Shown here in pieces: positions 1 through 7,444 of a stretch of DNA of 64,000 nt. The DNA is from an uncultured Spirochaetaceae bacterium (GTDB lineage: Bacteria > Spirochaetota > Spirochaetia > Sphaerochaetales > Sphaerochaetaceae): contig CALXKU010000001.1 of NCBI GenBank assembly GCA_944389025.1, positions 1 to 64,000 of the forward strand, given 5' to 3'. Made by a program: the position numbers and the translations under genes. The number at the start of each line of letters is the position of its first letter. Positions within the stretch are counted from its first letter, which is position 1. The notes under the pieces were generated by a model. That model did not search any database and was not told the origin of the DNA. It worked only from the letters and a program-made list of their open reading frames with translations.

Positions 1-1
1 C

Positions 2-382
2 AGCAAGACCATGAGGAAATGGATATCCAACTGGTCATACTCGGATCTTGAGACGAAGCTCAGCTACAAATGCCAGAGGAATGGTATAAGGGTTGAATTC
101 GTGGATGGGCGCTATACGAGTCAGAAGTGCTCGGTGTGCAAAATGATAGACAAGGCTTCGAGGAAAGGGAACAGATACACATGCAGGCATTGCGGCAGCA
201 GCATGCATGCAGACGTAAATGCCTCCATCAACATCCGCGACAATTACATCACCCGGGTCATGCAATCCGGGCAGGCTGCAGTCAATCAGCCGTATGGATG
301 GGGTGCCACAGGTAAACCGGAAACGGAATCTGTGGATAAAACGCTCATGTCCAAGCCTTCAGGCTTGCCTGAAGGGCGTTGA
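2..382 (+). CDS. tnpB: TnpB (IS200/IS605 OrfB) C-terminal part, cut by window edge
   Basis: C-terminal piece of an IS200/IS605-type TnpB, an RNA-guided nuclease encoded by transposons. The reading frame is already open at base 2, so the true start lies outside the window. Counting from the ATG at 11, a zinc ribbon is visible (C40-x2-C43 and C58-x2-C61), followed by HADVNAS, whose Asp68 matches the last acidic residue of the RuvC-like active site. The C-terminal tail after about residue 80 is not conserved in type. The nuclease tip therefore looks intact, but I cannot judge the missing N-terminal two thirds. A TnpA transposase is not visible. A perfect hairpin follows at the 3' end, as expected for the right end of such elements. 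Confidence 0.85.
   Translation, partial: SKTMRKWISNWSYSDLETKLSYKCQRNGIRVEFVDGRYTSQKCSVCKMIDKASRKGNRYTCRHCGSSMHADVNASINIRDNYITRVMQSGQAAVNQPYGWGATGKPETESVDKTLMSKPSGLPEGR
356..375 (+). repeat. Right-end hairpin of the TnpB element
   Basis: A perfect 8-bp inverted repeat (CCTTCAGG, loop CTTG, CCTGAAGG) overlaps the last codons of tnpB. Subterminal hairpins of this kind are recognised in IS200/IS605 elements, and the guide RNA of TnpB normally ends near this point. The exact right boundary cannot be fixed. It probably lies in the AT-rich stretch 377-399, directly before the next gene. Confidence 0.55.
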
Positions 383-399
383 CTGGTTAGAATTTATTT

Positions 400-870
400 A
401 TGAATGATTTTATTGTTGGATTGATTGTCGGTCTTGCTGTAGCGGTTGTTCTTGCAGTTGCGCTCCTTTCGAAGGCTGCATCGGCAAAGAAGCAGGCTAA
501 AGCAGAGGTCGAGAAATATAAGAGGATGCTTCAGGACCGCATGGAGCTTGAGAGCGATGGCCTTACCAAGCTCAAAGGGGAGGTTGAGGAGCTGAAAAAG
601 CAGAATGAGAATCTCAGAATCAGCCTGAACACCATGAGTCAGAAACCAGGACGCAAGGAGATGCAGCGCCTTGATGTCTATCAGACGGCTGCAGAGAGGC
701 TCAGCATCAATTCCCCGGGCTTTGCTCCGGTATGGCAGGCAGCACTCAAGGAGAGCGAGGCGGAGTTCAGAAAGACTTTCCTTGGACTCAATCCGTATCT
801 GAGAAAGCATATCAGCACGAAGACGAGTGATGCTGTTTTAATAGAGAATGATGATGAGGGCTCTCTCTAA
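400..870 (+). CDS. Membrane-anchored coiled-coil protein of unknown function
   Basis: 156-residue protein I do not recognise. Residues 3-24 form one hydrophobic segment that should anchor it in the membrane. Residues about 25-85 are rich in Lys/Glu with heptad-like spacing (KLKGEVEELKKQNENL) and likely form a coiled coil on the cytoplasmic side. The C-terminal third is a mixed charged domain without a known motif. The start at 400 has no clear Shine-Dalgarno sequence and stands about 18 bases after the tnpB stop, so the transposon end may have replaced the original leader. It overlaps the convergent ABC-F gene by 4 bases at the 3' end. Confidence 0.6.
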   Translation: MNDFIVGLIVGLAVAVVLAVALLSKAASAKKQAKAEVEKYKRMLQDRMELESDGLTKLKGEVEELKKQNENLRISLNTMSQKPGRKEMQRLDVYQTAAERLSINSPGFAPVWQAALKESEAEFRKTFLGLNPYLRKHISTKTSDAVLIENDDEGSL

Positions 871-2726
871 GCCCTCTCATCTAGCTCCATATAGCGGATG
901 AACTTCTCCTCAAGTACTCTGTTCTTCTCATCGTAGGTACTTTTTGCTTCAAGCATTTTCTCATAGTCCCTGCTATCTATTGTCGAGAATGAGGCTTCTA
1001 TATCCGCAATCTCCTTCTCAAGAGTTTCAATCTCTTTAGAGAGGTTTTCGTATTCCTTCTGCTCCTTGAAGCTGAGCTTTTTCTTCTCTTCCTTTCTCTC
1101 TTTTGCTACCTCTTTCTGATCAGACTGCCTTCTCTCATTCTTTTCCCTTTCCCTTTCTTCTTCCATGAAAGTGGAGAATGGAACAGCATGATAGCTTATG
1201 GTCCCGTTTTCAATGGAAAAAGTCGTATCGGTAGTTATGTTGAGAAAAGTCCTGTCATGGGAGCATATGAGCACAGGGCCTGCGAATGAACATATATAAT
1301 CCTCAAGTGCTTCCATTGTCGAAATATCGATATCGTTCGTTGGCTCATCGAGAATCAGGAAATTGGGATTCAGAACGAGGCGTGATATCAGATAGAGCCT
1401 TCTTTTTTCCCCTCCAGATAGCGTGTATATCGGGGCACGGTGCATTGCCTGTGGAAAACCGAAAAGCTCCAGAAAGCGGGATGCGCTCACCTTTTCACTT
1501 CCACTGAGCTCTATGTTCTCCCCGATATCGCTTATGTATTCAAGAACACTCTTGTTCTCATTGAGCATTCTCGATTTCTGGTCGTAATATCCAAAAACGG
1601 TATTAACCCCTTTTTCGACAGAGCCGTTATCCGGCTTCAAAAAGCCGGTTATTATATCAAGGAATGTGCTCTTACCCGATCCGTTATCCCCGACGAGTGC
1701 GATTCTCATATTCTTATCGAATGTGAATGTGAAATCAGAAAAGAGCTTTCTTCCTCCATAGCTCTTGCCGATTCCGTGAACTTCGAGAATCTTCTTTCCC
1801 AGTCTTCTTTTCTCACTTGAGAAATCTCGGATTCTCTCTTCCCTTATCTGTATCTTCTGTTCTGCCTGCAGCTTTTCGGCCCTCTCGATCCTTCCCTTAT
1901 CCTTTCCCGCTCTTGCCTTAGGAGCGCGGGAGAGCCATTTGAGTTCACGCCTTAGGACGCTTCTCATTCTCTCCTGCTGCCGCTCTGCCATCTCAAGTCT
2001 TGCTGCCTTCCTCTCAAGATAAGAGGAGTAGGAGCCCGGATGACGGTAGAACGATGAGCGGTCAAGTTCGAATATCGTGGTACAGACGCTGTCAAGGATG
2101 TTCCTGTCGTGGGTAACGATTATCGCACTCACGTTATCTGCCTGGAGCATTGCCTCCATTTTCTCTATCGTGCGGATATCGAGATGGTTTGTCGGCTCAT
2201 CCAGCAGTATTATGTCGCTACCTGATGAGAGGGCTCTTGCGAGTGCCATCTTCTTCTGCTCCCCACCGGACAGGGTTCTTACCTTATCATCTTTGTTGAT
2301 GTTTACTCCGAATTCTGTCATGAGGGCGTAATATCTTCTCTCCATCTCAAAGAGTCCGAGTTTTTCCACTTCCTCATACAGCCTCATCTGATTCTTTGCA
2401 TTCTCGTTTTTAAGGGAGGCGTAGTATTTCCCGAGTTTCTGAATCTTTGAAGAGATCGATGAGAAGAAATAATCCTCCACGGAGTCTTCCTCTTTGAAAG
2501 ACACGCTCTGCTCAAGAAGCGATATGTCCATCCCGTTTTTGATGCTTATATTCCCTTCGTCGGGGACTATGAGTCCCGCAAGGACTTTCAAGAGGGTGCT
2601 TTTCCCCGCACCGTTCTTTCCTACGATGCCGACCTTCTCTCCCTTCTCAAGGCCGAATGTGAGGCCGCTGAAGAGTGGTTCATCCTTTACTGTCTTTTCC
2701 AGATTTTCTACGCTCAGTATGTTCAT
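867..2726 (-). CDS. uup: ABC-F family ATPase, Uup type
   Basis: Soluble protein with two ABC ATPase domains and no membrane segments, as in ABC-F proteins that act on ribosomes or, for Uup, on translation and DNA-repair linked phenotypes. Visible motifs: Walker A GKNGAGKST at 36-44, signature LSGGEQKK and Walker B LLDEPTNHLD in domain 1; GDNGSGKST, LSGGEKRR and LDEPTNDID in domain 2. A long charged linker separates them and a Lys/Glu-rich C-terminal coiled coil matches the Uup arrangement. I start it at the ATG at 2726 (619 aa) because a longer frame reaching 2951 would run through the divergent azlC gene. A promoter (TGGACG, 17 bp, TAGAAT) ends 8 bases before this ATG, with no Shine-Dalgarno sequence. 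Confidence 0.88.
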   Translation of the reverse strand: MNILSVENLEKTVKDEPLFSGLTFGLEKGEKVGIVGKNGAGKSTLLKVLAGLIVPDEGNISIKNGMDISLLEQSVSFKEEDSVEDYFFSSISSKIQKLGKYYASLKNENAKNQMRLYEEVEKLGLFEMERRYYALMTEFGVNINKDDKVRTLSGGEQKKMALARALSSGSDIILLDEPTNHLDIRTIEKMEAMLQADNVSAIIVTHDRNILDSVCTTIFELDRSSFYRHPGSYSSYLERKAARLEMAERQQERMRSVLRRELKWLSRAPKARAGKDKGRIERAEKLQAEQKIQIREERIRDFSSEKRRLGKKILEVHGIGKSYGGRKLFSDFTFTFDKNMRIALVGDNGSGKSTFLDIITGFLKPDNGSVEKGVNTVFGYYDQKSRMLNENKSVLEYISDIGENIELSGSEKVSASRFLELFGFPQAMHRAPIYTLSGGEKRRLYLISRLVLNPNFLILDEPTNDIDISTMEALEDYICSFAGPVLICSHDRTFLNITTDTTFSIENGTISYHAVPFSTFMEEEREREKNERRQSDQKEVAKERKEEKKKLSFKEQKEYENLSKEIETLEKEIADIEASFSTIDSRDYEKMLEAKSTYDEKNRVLEEKFIRYMELDERA

Positions 2727-2734
2727 TACAGGAT

Positions 2735-2763
2735 ATTCTAGATAGTTGCTTTCCTTTCGTCCA
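2735..2763 (-). promoter_or_regulatory. Promoter of the ABC-F gene, probably leaderless
   Basis: On the minus strand, TGGACG at 2763-2758 and TAGAAT at 2740-2735 are separated by 17 bp. The expected transcription start falls within 1-2 bases of the ATG at 2726. It lies back to back with the azlC promoter. Confidence 0.5.
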
Positions 2764-2768
2764 CAGCC

Positions 2769-2797
2769 TTGAAGCTGTATCGATATTTGCCTAATAT
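2769..2797 (+). promoter_or_regulatory. Promoter of azlCD, very short leader
   Basis: TTGAAG at 2769-2774 and TAATAT at 2792-2797 with a 17-bp spacer. Transcription would start near 2804, only about 5 bases before the ATG at 2809. The two -35 boxes of this promoter and the divergent one are 5 bp apart. Confidence 0.55.
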
Positions 2798-2808
2798 ATC
2801 CATTGTTT

Positions 2809-3510
2809 ATGTGCAAGGATGATATAAAAGAGGGGATTAAAGACGGAATACCAATATTCCTGGGGTATTTCACGACTGCGCTCGCATTCGGTCTTCTTAC
2901 ACGCTCTAGCGGATTTACATTCGTGGAAGGCGTGCTTACGAGCCTTACCAATTTCGCAGGAAGTGGTCAGTTCCTGATGATGAATCTCTATAATGGGGGT
3001 GCTTTCCTTCTGGAGATCGTACTCTCCGTGTTCTTCATAAATGCCAGATACATATTCATGAGCGCGAGTCTCAATGCAAGACTTAAGAACCGAAAGAGCA
3101 TAATAGGGCGGTTTTTCGCCGGTGCCGGAACTGTTGACGAGGCCTTCGCCGTAGCATCTTTCAAAGGAGAGAAGTTAAGCTACAGTTATCTGCTCTCGCT
3201 GATGGGAACATCCTACTCAGGATGGGTTAGCGGAACGGCAATAGGGTACATGGTCGGAAACATTCTTCCTGAAATAGTGCAGAGCGCGGCGGTAATAACG
3301 ATATACGCCATGTTCGCCTCTCTATTTGGAAACGAGGTGAGTCGTAGCATTAAGGCCATCATCGTCGTAGGAATTTCGGCAGCCCTTAACAGCATTTTCA
3401 TACTCTGTTTTGGCATTTCCACCGGGCTCAGTTTCATAATCAGCATGATAGTCTCGGTAATCGCCGCATGCTTCATATATTCGGATGAGGAGGTGTTTTT
3501 AAATGAATAA
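2809..3510 (+). CDS. azlC: AzlC family amino-acid exporter, large subunit
   Basis: About 233 residues, strongly hydrophobic, with the pattern of AzlC/YgaZ inner-membrane proteins. The early segment GYFTTALAFGLLTRSSG and the following FAGSGQF region match the family. With AzlD it exports branched-chain or related amino acids in characterised members; the substrate here is unknown. The next gene azlD starts inside its last codons (8-base overlap), which supports a two-gene operon. The start is uncertain: a TTG at 2803 and an ATG at 2809 are in frame and neither has a Shine-Dalgarno sequence. I chose the ATG. Confidence 0.85.
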   Translation: MCKDDIKEGIKDGIPIFLGYFTTALAFGLLTRSSGFTFVEGVLTSLTNFAGSGQFLMMNLYNGGAFLLEIVLSVFFINARYIFMSASLNARLKNRKSIIGRFFAGAGTVDEAFAVASFKGEKLSYSYLLSLMGTSYSGWVSGTAIGYMVGNILPEIVQSAAVITIYAMFASLFGNEVSRSIKAIIVVGISAALNSIFILCFGISTGLSFIISMIVSVIAACFIYSDEEVFLNE

Positions 3511-3802
3511 GGTGACTATGATTCTGCTCTGCTCCCTTGTGACAATGGCAGCAAGAATCATTCCGCAGTTCATAAGCTCTCTAGACAAGCTTCCAAGAGT
3601 AATAAAGAAAGCAATGCTTCTTCTTCCAACCGCGGCCCTTGGCTCCCTTATATTCCCCCTCGCCCTTACCGATTTCGGAGCATCATGGTATGCCGGACTC
3701 GGGGGAGTCGTCATAGCTTTCATCGCGGGGCTTAAGCGTACTTCGATGATAGTGGCGATAATCCTGGCTCTTATCGCCACCATGCTTCTGCTTCTTATCT
3801 AG
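3503..3802 (+). CDS. azlD: AzlD family amino-acid exporter, small subunit
   Basis: 99-residue membrane protein with about four hydrophobic segments, of usual AzlD/YgaH length. MAARIIPQF near the N-terminus and the Leu/Ile-rich C-terminus fit the family. It overlaps azlC by 8 bases and has a ribosome binding site (GAGGAGG) inside azlC, so the two are translated together. AzlD partners AzlC in an export complex. Its stop overlaps the convergent methyltransferase gene by 4 bases. Confidence 0.87.
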   Translation: MNKVTMILLCSLVTMAARIIPQFISSLDKLPRVIKKAMLLLPTAALGSLIFPLALTDFGASWYAGLGGVVIAFIAGLKRTSMIVAIILALIATMLLLLI

Positions 3803-4386
3803 TTCTTCTTTCTCAGAAGAGCGAACAGCCAGATTTCATCCTGTTTGTTCTTTCTTGAATCCTTTCTTTCGGTCATTGCGACGATGTCGAAAAGATCGAG
3901 AGGGGAGAGGAAGGAGGTGAATGTGTCCTTATTGAATGATGTGAGGGCCCTTCCTTCGCTGTCAACGAAATCCTTATCCTCATCGCGGAATGAAGCGAAA
4001 AGTATTCCCTTGCTCTTCAGTGCAGCTGCGATTTTCTCAAACACCGATGCCATATCCCCTCTTGAAACATGGTATAGCGATGCGCTTGCCCAGATTGCGT
4101 CATACGCATCTTTCGCATCCAGATCTTCCCATTTCTGCTTCTTAACCTTGAGACCTGTGAACTCGCTGGCGTATTTTATCATCTCATCAGACGGGTCGAA
4201 CGCATCGACAGTATATCCCTTCTGAAGAAAATAGAGGCTGTCCCTACCGCTTCCGCATCCTCCGTCAAGAATCTTTCCTCCCTGTGGAACAAGCGTTTCG
4301 AAGACCTTATACTGATCGTGCATGTCCGCACTGAGCCAGCTTTCGATAAACTCTCTTGCATTAGTGTCATAAATGGCTTCTATCAT
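3799..4386 (-). CDS. Class I SAM-dependent methyltransferase
   Basis: 195-residue soluble protein with a seven-strand methyltransferase fold. Motif I is ILDGGCGSGRDS (about residues 39-50), followed by an acidic residue at the end of strand 2 (VDAFDPSDEM), and motif IV-like AIWASASLYHV. It resembles TehB and other small-molecule methyltransferases, but the substrate cannot be read from the sequence. It has a strong ribosome binding site (AAGGAGGGATC before ATG). It is a single gene facing azlD. Confidence 0.8.
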   Translation of the reverse strand: MIEAIYDTNAREFIESWLSADMHDQYKVFETLVPQGGKILDGGCGSGRDSLYFLQKGYTVDAFDPSDEMIKYASEFTGLKVKKQKWEDLDAKDAYDAIWASASLYHVSRGDMASVFEKIAAALKSKGILFASFRDEDKDFVDSEGRALTSFNKDTFTSFLSPLDLFDIVAMTERKDSRKNKQDEIWLFALLRKKN

Positions 4387-4792
4387 GATCCCTCCTTTTT
4401 TTTCAATTGTAGCATGACAAATCGTAATTCTCCAAATAATTCTTTTTCTGATATATATTTATAAAAATATATCGATAAAATAGTATTTAAAACTAAAAGA
4501 CATATCCGCCTTTTTCCTCTGAAAAAACATGTATTTTTCGCACTGAATCATGGTAGTGGAGGAAGAGCGTGGCACTGTTTATGGCAAAGAATGAGAGGGG
4601 CTCCAAGGCGAAACAATTCATTCTGCCGTAATGCAATGGACTGAGTGAAAATGAAACATTAAGTATTTGTACATCATTCAGATAGATCGGTAGGAATCAT
4701 CTTTTTTGAACGTTTTTTTAATCTTGGAAAGGAAAAAATTTTTGTATTTTGGTTTAGTAAGGTTTAAAATGAGATTAAAGGAGGAGGTTGAT
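4387..4792. other. Intergenic region, 406 bp, mostly AT-rich
   Basis: No RNA gene or riboswitch was recognised. It holds long A/T runs and one possible 20-codon frame at 4569-4631, starting GTG after GGAGGAAGAGC and encoding a basic peptide. A longer in-frame extension of the downstream kinase-like gene (from 4706) was rejected because the real ribosome binding site lies at 4779-4787. Confidence 0.4.
4569..4631 (+). CDS. Possible 20-residue basic peptide
   Basis: A GTG at 4569 follows GGAGGAAGAGC by a sensible distance and opens 20 codons to TAA at 4629-4631. The peptide contains a Met at position 5 and four Lys/Arg residues (ERGSKAKQ). No homology is known to me. It could be a chance frame or the remnant of a gene, and it has no visible promoter. 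Confidence 0.15.
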   Translation: MALFMAKNERGSKAKQFILP

Positions 4793-5374
4793 ATGAGATA
4801 TCCGATTATCACGATTGGCCGTCAGCATGGATCTGGCGGAAGAACGGTTGCGGAGAAGGTTGCGAAGGAGCTGGGCATTCCTCTTTACGATAAGCTTCTC
4901 ATCCAGCTTATTGCAAAGGAGAGCGGATTCGCAGAGGAGTATGTCAAAGATACCGACATGAGAAGGATCCAGTCATTCTTCTATGGAATGTACATAGACA
5001 GCAGGAATCTTCCTCTCGAAGACCAGCTATACATAGCACAGTCAAAGGTAATAAAGGAAGTGAGCGAGAAGGGGCCATGCGTTATCGTCGGACGCTGTGC
5101 GGACTATGTTCTCCGTGAGAGGAAGGATGTTCTCAACGTCTTTATTCATGCGCCTCTGGAAGAGAGGATAGAGAGGGTCCGCGACACTTATCACGAGATA
5201 GAGAAGGATTACAAGAAGTATCTTAATAAGATGGATAAGCAGAGGGCTAACTACTACAACCACTACACGGGTAAGAAGTGGGGTGCAAGTGACGGTTACC
5301 ATCTGGTCTATTCAAGTGATCTCGGTATAGACTCGATTGTAAAGTCGATCGTACGCTTTGCAAAAGGCGAGTAG
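4793..5374 (+). CDS. Cytidylate-kinase-like P-loop protein
   Basis: 193-residue protein of the cytidylate-kinase-like family (Cytidylate_kin2). The N-terminus carries a P-loop-like GRQHGSGGRTV about 10 residues in, and GRCADYVL mid-protein matches family members. It would bind a nucleotide and probably phosphorylate a nucleotide or related substrate, but these paralogs are distinct from true Cmk and their substrate is not established. The start is fixed by AAAGGAGGAGG shortly before the ATG at 4793. A rho-independent terminator follows the stop within 10 bases. Confidence 0.8.
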   Translation: MRYPIITIGRQHGSGGRTVAEKVAKELGIPLYDKLLIQLIAKESGFAEEYVKDTDMRRIQSFFYGMYIDSRNLPLEDQLYIAQSKVIKEVSEKGPCVIVGRCADYVLRERKDVLNVFIHAPLEERIERVRDTYHEIEKDYKKYLNKMDKQRANYYNHYTGKKWGASDGYHLVYSSDLGIDSIVKSIVRFAKGE

Positions 5375-5381
5375 GAAACCT

Positions 5382-5405
5382 GAGGGGGATTTTCCCCCTC
5401 GTTTT
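5382..5405 (+). terminator. Rho-independent terminator
   Basis: GAGGGGGA / TCCCCCTC stem of 8 bp with a 3-base loop, followed by GTTTTC. It closes the kinase-like gene and stands just before tag. Confidence 0.8.
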
Positions 5406-5410
5406 CGTAT

Positions 5411-5971
5411 ATGAGAAGATGCAGCTGGGCGGAAGCGGATCCGATTCTGCAAAAATATCATGATGAGGAGTGGGGTTGTCCTGTTTATGAGGATGAGGTG
5501 CATTTTGAGGCTCTGAGCATGGAGGTCATGCAGTGTGGCCTGAGCTGGTTGACAGTGCTCAGAAAGAGGGATGCGATGCGCCTTGCCTTCTCTTTCTTCA
5601 GCCCTGAGGCTGTAGCTGAATATGATGATGCAGATGTGCAGAGGATTATCAGATGTGATGGTGTGATCCGCTCTGAGCGTAAAATACGTGCCGTAATCAG
5701 CAATGCCAAGGCTTTCTTGCGTGTGAAAGAGGAGTGGGGGACGTTTTCCTCTTACATCTGGTCGTTCACAGACGGCAAAGTGATGCGCTATCCATCCCAC
5801 GCTGCGGGGACGGAAACAGTCTCCCGCAATGAGCTTTCAGACCTTATCTCCGCAGATTTGAAGAGCCGGGGATTTTCATTCCTCGGCTCCGTTACTGTAT
5901 ATTCCTATCTGCAATCGGTTGGAATAATCAATGACCATCTCAGTTACTGCTTTCGCTCCCAAGACCCTTGA
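5411..5971 (+). CDS. tag: DNA-3-methyladenine glycosylase I
   Basis: 186-residue base-excision repair enzyme that removes 3-methyladenine from alkylated DNA. The family zinc site is visible: Cys4 and His17 in RCSWAEADP...KYHDEEWG, and the C-terminal HLSYC (H-x3-C). Length fits Tag. The start at 5411 has no strong Shine-Dalgarno sequence and follows a terminator closely. The last 32 bases overlap the convergent GltD-like gene. Confidence 0.93.
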   Translation: MRRCSWAEADPILQKYHDEEWGCPVYEDEVHFEALSMEVMQCGLSWLTVLRKRDAMRLAFSFFSPEAVAEYDDADVQRIIRCDGVIRSERKIRAVISNAKAFLRVKEEWGTFSSYIWSFTDGKVMRYPSHAAGTETVSRNELSDLISADLKSRGFSFLGSVTVYSYLQSVGIINDHLSYCFRSQDP

Positions 5972-7172
5972 TGTATTCATCCATGCTCTCTGCGACCTTT
6001 TTCGCATAGCTTACAGCTTCTACTACTGTCTTGGCTCCAAGCACGACATCGCCTGCTGCAAATATGCCAGGATGTGTCGTCTCTCCTTTATCGTTCGTAA
6101 GCAGAAGGCCGTTCTTTGATGGCTTGAGCCCTTCGGTAGTATCTACGAGCTTCGACTTCGGTCCCTGGCTGATCGCGATGAACGTGTTGTCGGCATGCAC
6201 CGGATAGAATTCCTCGCTTTCGCCGATTATGTTTCCATCATCATCCAGTATGTTCTTCTTGAAAACAGGTCCGTCCGGGGTGATATGATCGACCTTCATG
6301 CAGTATTCGAAATTGGCACCGTCAAGGGCGGCATAGTCCCTTTCCTCGTCAGAAGCCTCGATCCTGTTTCTTCTCGCATAAATCGTGACATTGTGGTGGC
6401 CGCTTCTGAGAATGGTCCTTGCGACATCCATTGCCGTATTTCCAGCCCCTATGATTGCGATGTCCTCTCCAAGATTGTAAGCGCTTGGGTTCGCGAGGAA
6501 ATCGATGGCGAAGCTCACGTTTCCAAGGCTCTCACCTTTGACCGCAAGCTTTTTCGGCCTCCATACTCCGGTTCCGATGAATATCGCCTTATAGCCGTCG
6601 CGGAACAGGTCGTCGATAACCAGTGCTCCTCCAATCGTCGTATTCGGCCTGATTTTTATTCCAATGGAAATCAGTTTCTTCTTATAGCGTTCAAGAATGG
6701 ATTTTGGAAGCCTGAATTCAGGAATTCCGTACTGCAGGACCCCTCCGATCTTGTCTTTTGAATCGAAAATTGTGACATCATAACCTTTTCTCGCCATCTC
6801 GATTGCTATCGTAATTCCCGCTGGGCCTGCACCGATTACTGCCACCATATTGCCGTTTTTAGGCTGAAGCGGGATTTCAAGCGTATCCAGAACAGCATTC
6901 GAGATGTAGTTCTCGATGCTTGAGATGTGAATACCCTGTCCCTTGCGGGCAAGCACGCAATGCCCTTCGCACTGCTTGTTATGATCGCATACGAGTGAGC
7001 ATACTATCGAAAGCGGATTGTTCTCAAAGAGCATCTGGCCTGCATCCTTTACCTTGCCCTCCTTGAAAAGCTTTATCATATGCGGAATCTCTGTTGAAAT
7101 TGGGCACCCTGTCATGCACATCGGTTTCTTGCACTGAAGACAGCGGTTTGCCTCCTCGATTACATGTACCAT
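5940..7172 (-). CDS. GltD/NfnB-like NAD(P)H flavoprotein oxidoreductase, stand-alone
   Basis: 410 residues, the size of a glutamate synthase small subunit. The N-terminal cysteine domain (CLQCKKPMCMTGCP near residue 11, then CSLVCDHNKQCEGHC near 57-72) should bind iron-sulfur clusters. It is followed by an FAD-binding VIGAGPAGITIA (about 111) and a second dinucleotide site AIIGAGNTAMDVA (about 239). It therefore moves electrons between NAD(P)H, FAD and Fe-S centres. No GltB or NfnA partner lies next to it, so glutamate synthase activity is not implied. GltD-like modules also serve in purine-degrading clusters (AegA, YgfK), a possible but unproven link to the hydroxylases at 28-35 kb. Good ribosome binding site AAGGAGG. 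Confidence 0.8.
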   Translation of the reverse strand: MVHVIEEANRCLQCKKPMCMTGCPISTEIPHMIKLFKEGKVKDAGQMLFENNPLSIVCSLVCDHNKQCEGHCVLARKGQGIHISSIENYISNAVLDTLEIPLQPKNGNMVAVIGAGPAGITIAIEMARKGYDVTIFDSKDKIGGVLQYGIPEFRLPKSILERYKKKLISIGIKIRPNTTIGGALVIDDLFRDGYKAIFIGTGVWRPKKLAVKGESLGNVSFAIDFLANPSAYNLGEDIAIIGAGNTAMDVARTILRSGHHNVTIYARRNRIEASDEERDYAALDGANFEYCMKVDHITPDGPVFKKNILDDDGNIIGESEEFYPVHADNTFIAISQGPKSKLVDTTEGLKPSKNGLLLTNDKGETTHPGIFAAGDVVLGAKTVVEAVSYAKKVAESMDEYIKGLGSESSN

Positions 7173-7343
7173 TGCATCCTCCTTAATTCATACCAAAGTA
7201 ACTTTACCACCTTGAAAACACAATGAAAATAAAGTAAAAGGGTGAAAATGAAAATAATTTACCAATTTTCACATAAAAATAATTCATTATCGATAAAATA
7301 ATAACTATAAAAATTTACTGGAATATTCAGCATGGTCTGTTTT

Positions 7344-7358
7344 TGTGACATTGTCACA
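7344..7358. promoter_or_regulatory. Perfect palindrome upstream of the lipoprotein gene
   Basis: TGTGACA-T-TGTCACA, 7-bp arms around one base, about 90 bp upstream of the ATG at 7445. Its shape suggests a binding site for a dimeric regulator. It resembles CRP/FNR half sites (TGTGA/TCACA) but with one base less between the halves. Confidence 0.4.
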
Positions 7359-7401
7359 GAAATTCCTTTGCGAATTTGAAAAACCATGTTACAAGAGATT
7401 A

Positions 7402-7428
7402 TGAGCTCTGTTTTGCTCTTTGAGCTCA
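7402..7428 (+). promoter_or_regulatory. Leader hairpin before the lipoprotein gene
   Basis: TGAGCTC and GAGCTCA form a 7-bp stem with a 13-base loop immediately before the AAGGAGA ribosome binding site. In the mRNA this could shield or expose that site. Evidence is sequence symmetry only. Confidence 0.35.
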
Positions 7429-7444
7429 AAAAGGAGAACACACT

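Noticed and set aside
2727-2951. N-terminal extension of the ABC-F protein
   Set aside because: It would overlap the divergent azlC gene and its promoter, and the extra residues are not family-like.
4540-4680. Possible riboswitch or small RNA upstream of the kinase-like gene
   Set aside because: The bases show some self-complementary pieces, but no conserved core of a known riboswitch could be recognised.
4706-4792. N-terminal extension of the cytidylate-kinase-like protein
   Set aside because: The strong AAAGGAGGAGG lies inside the extension and serves the ATG at 4793, where the family-like sequence begins.
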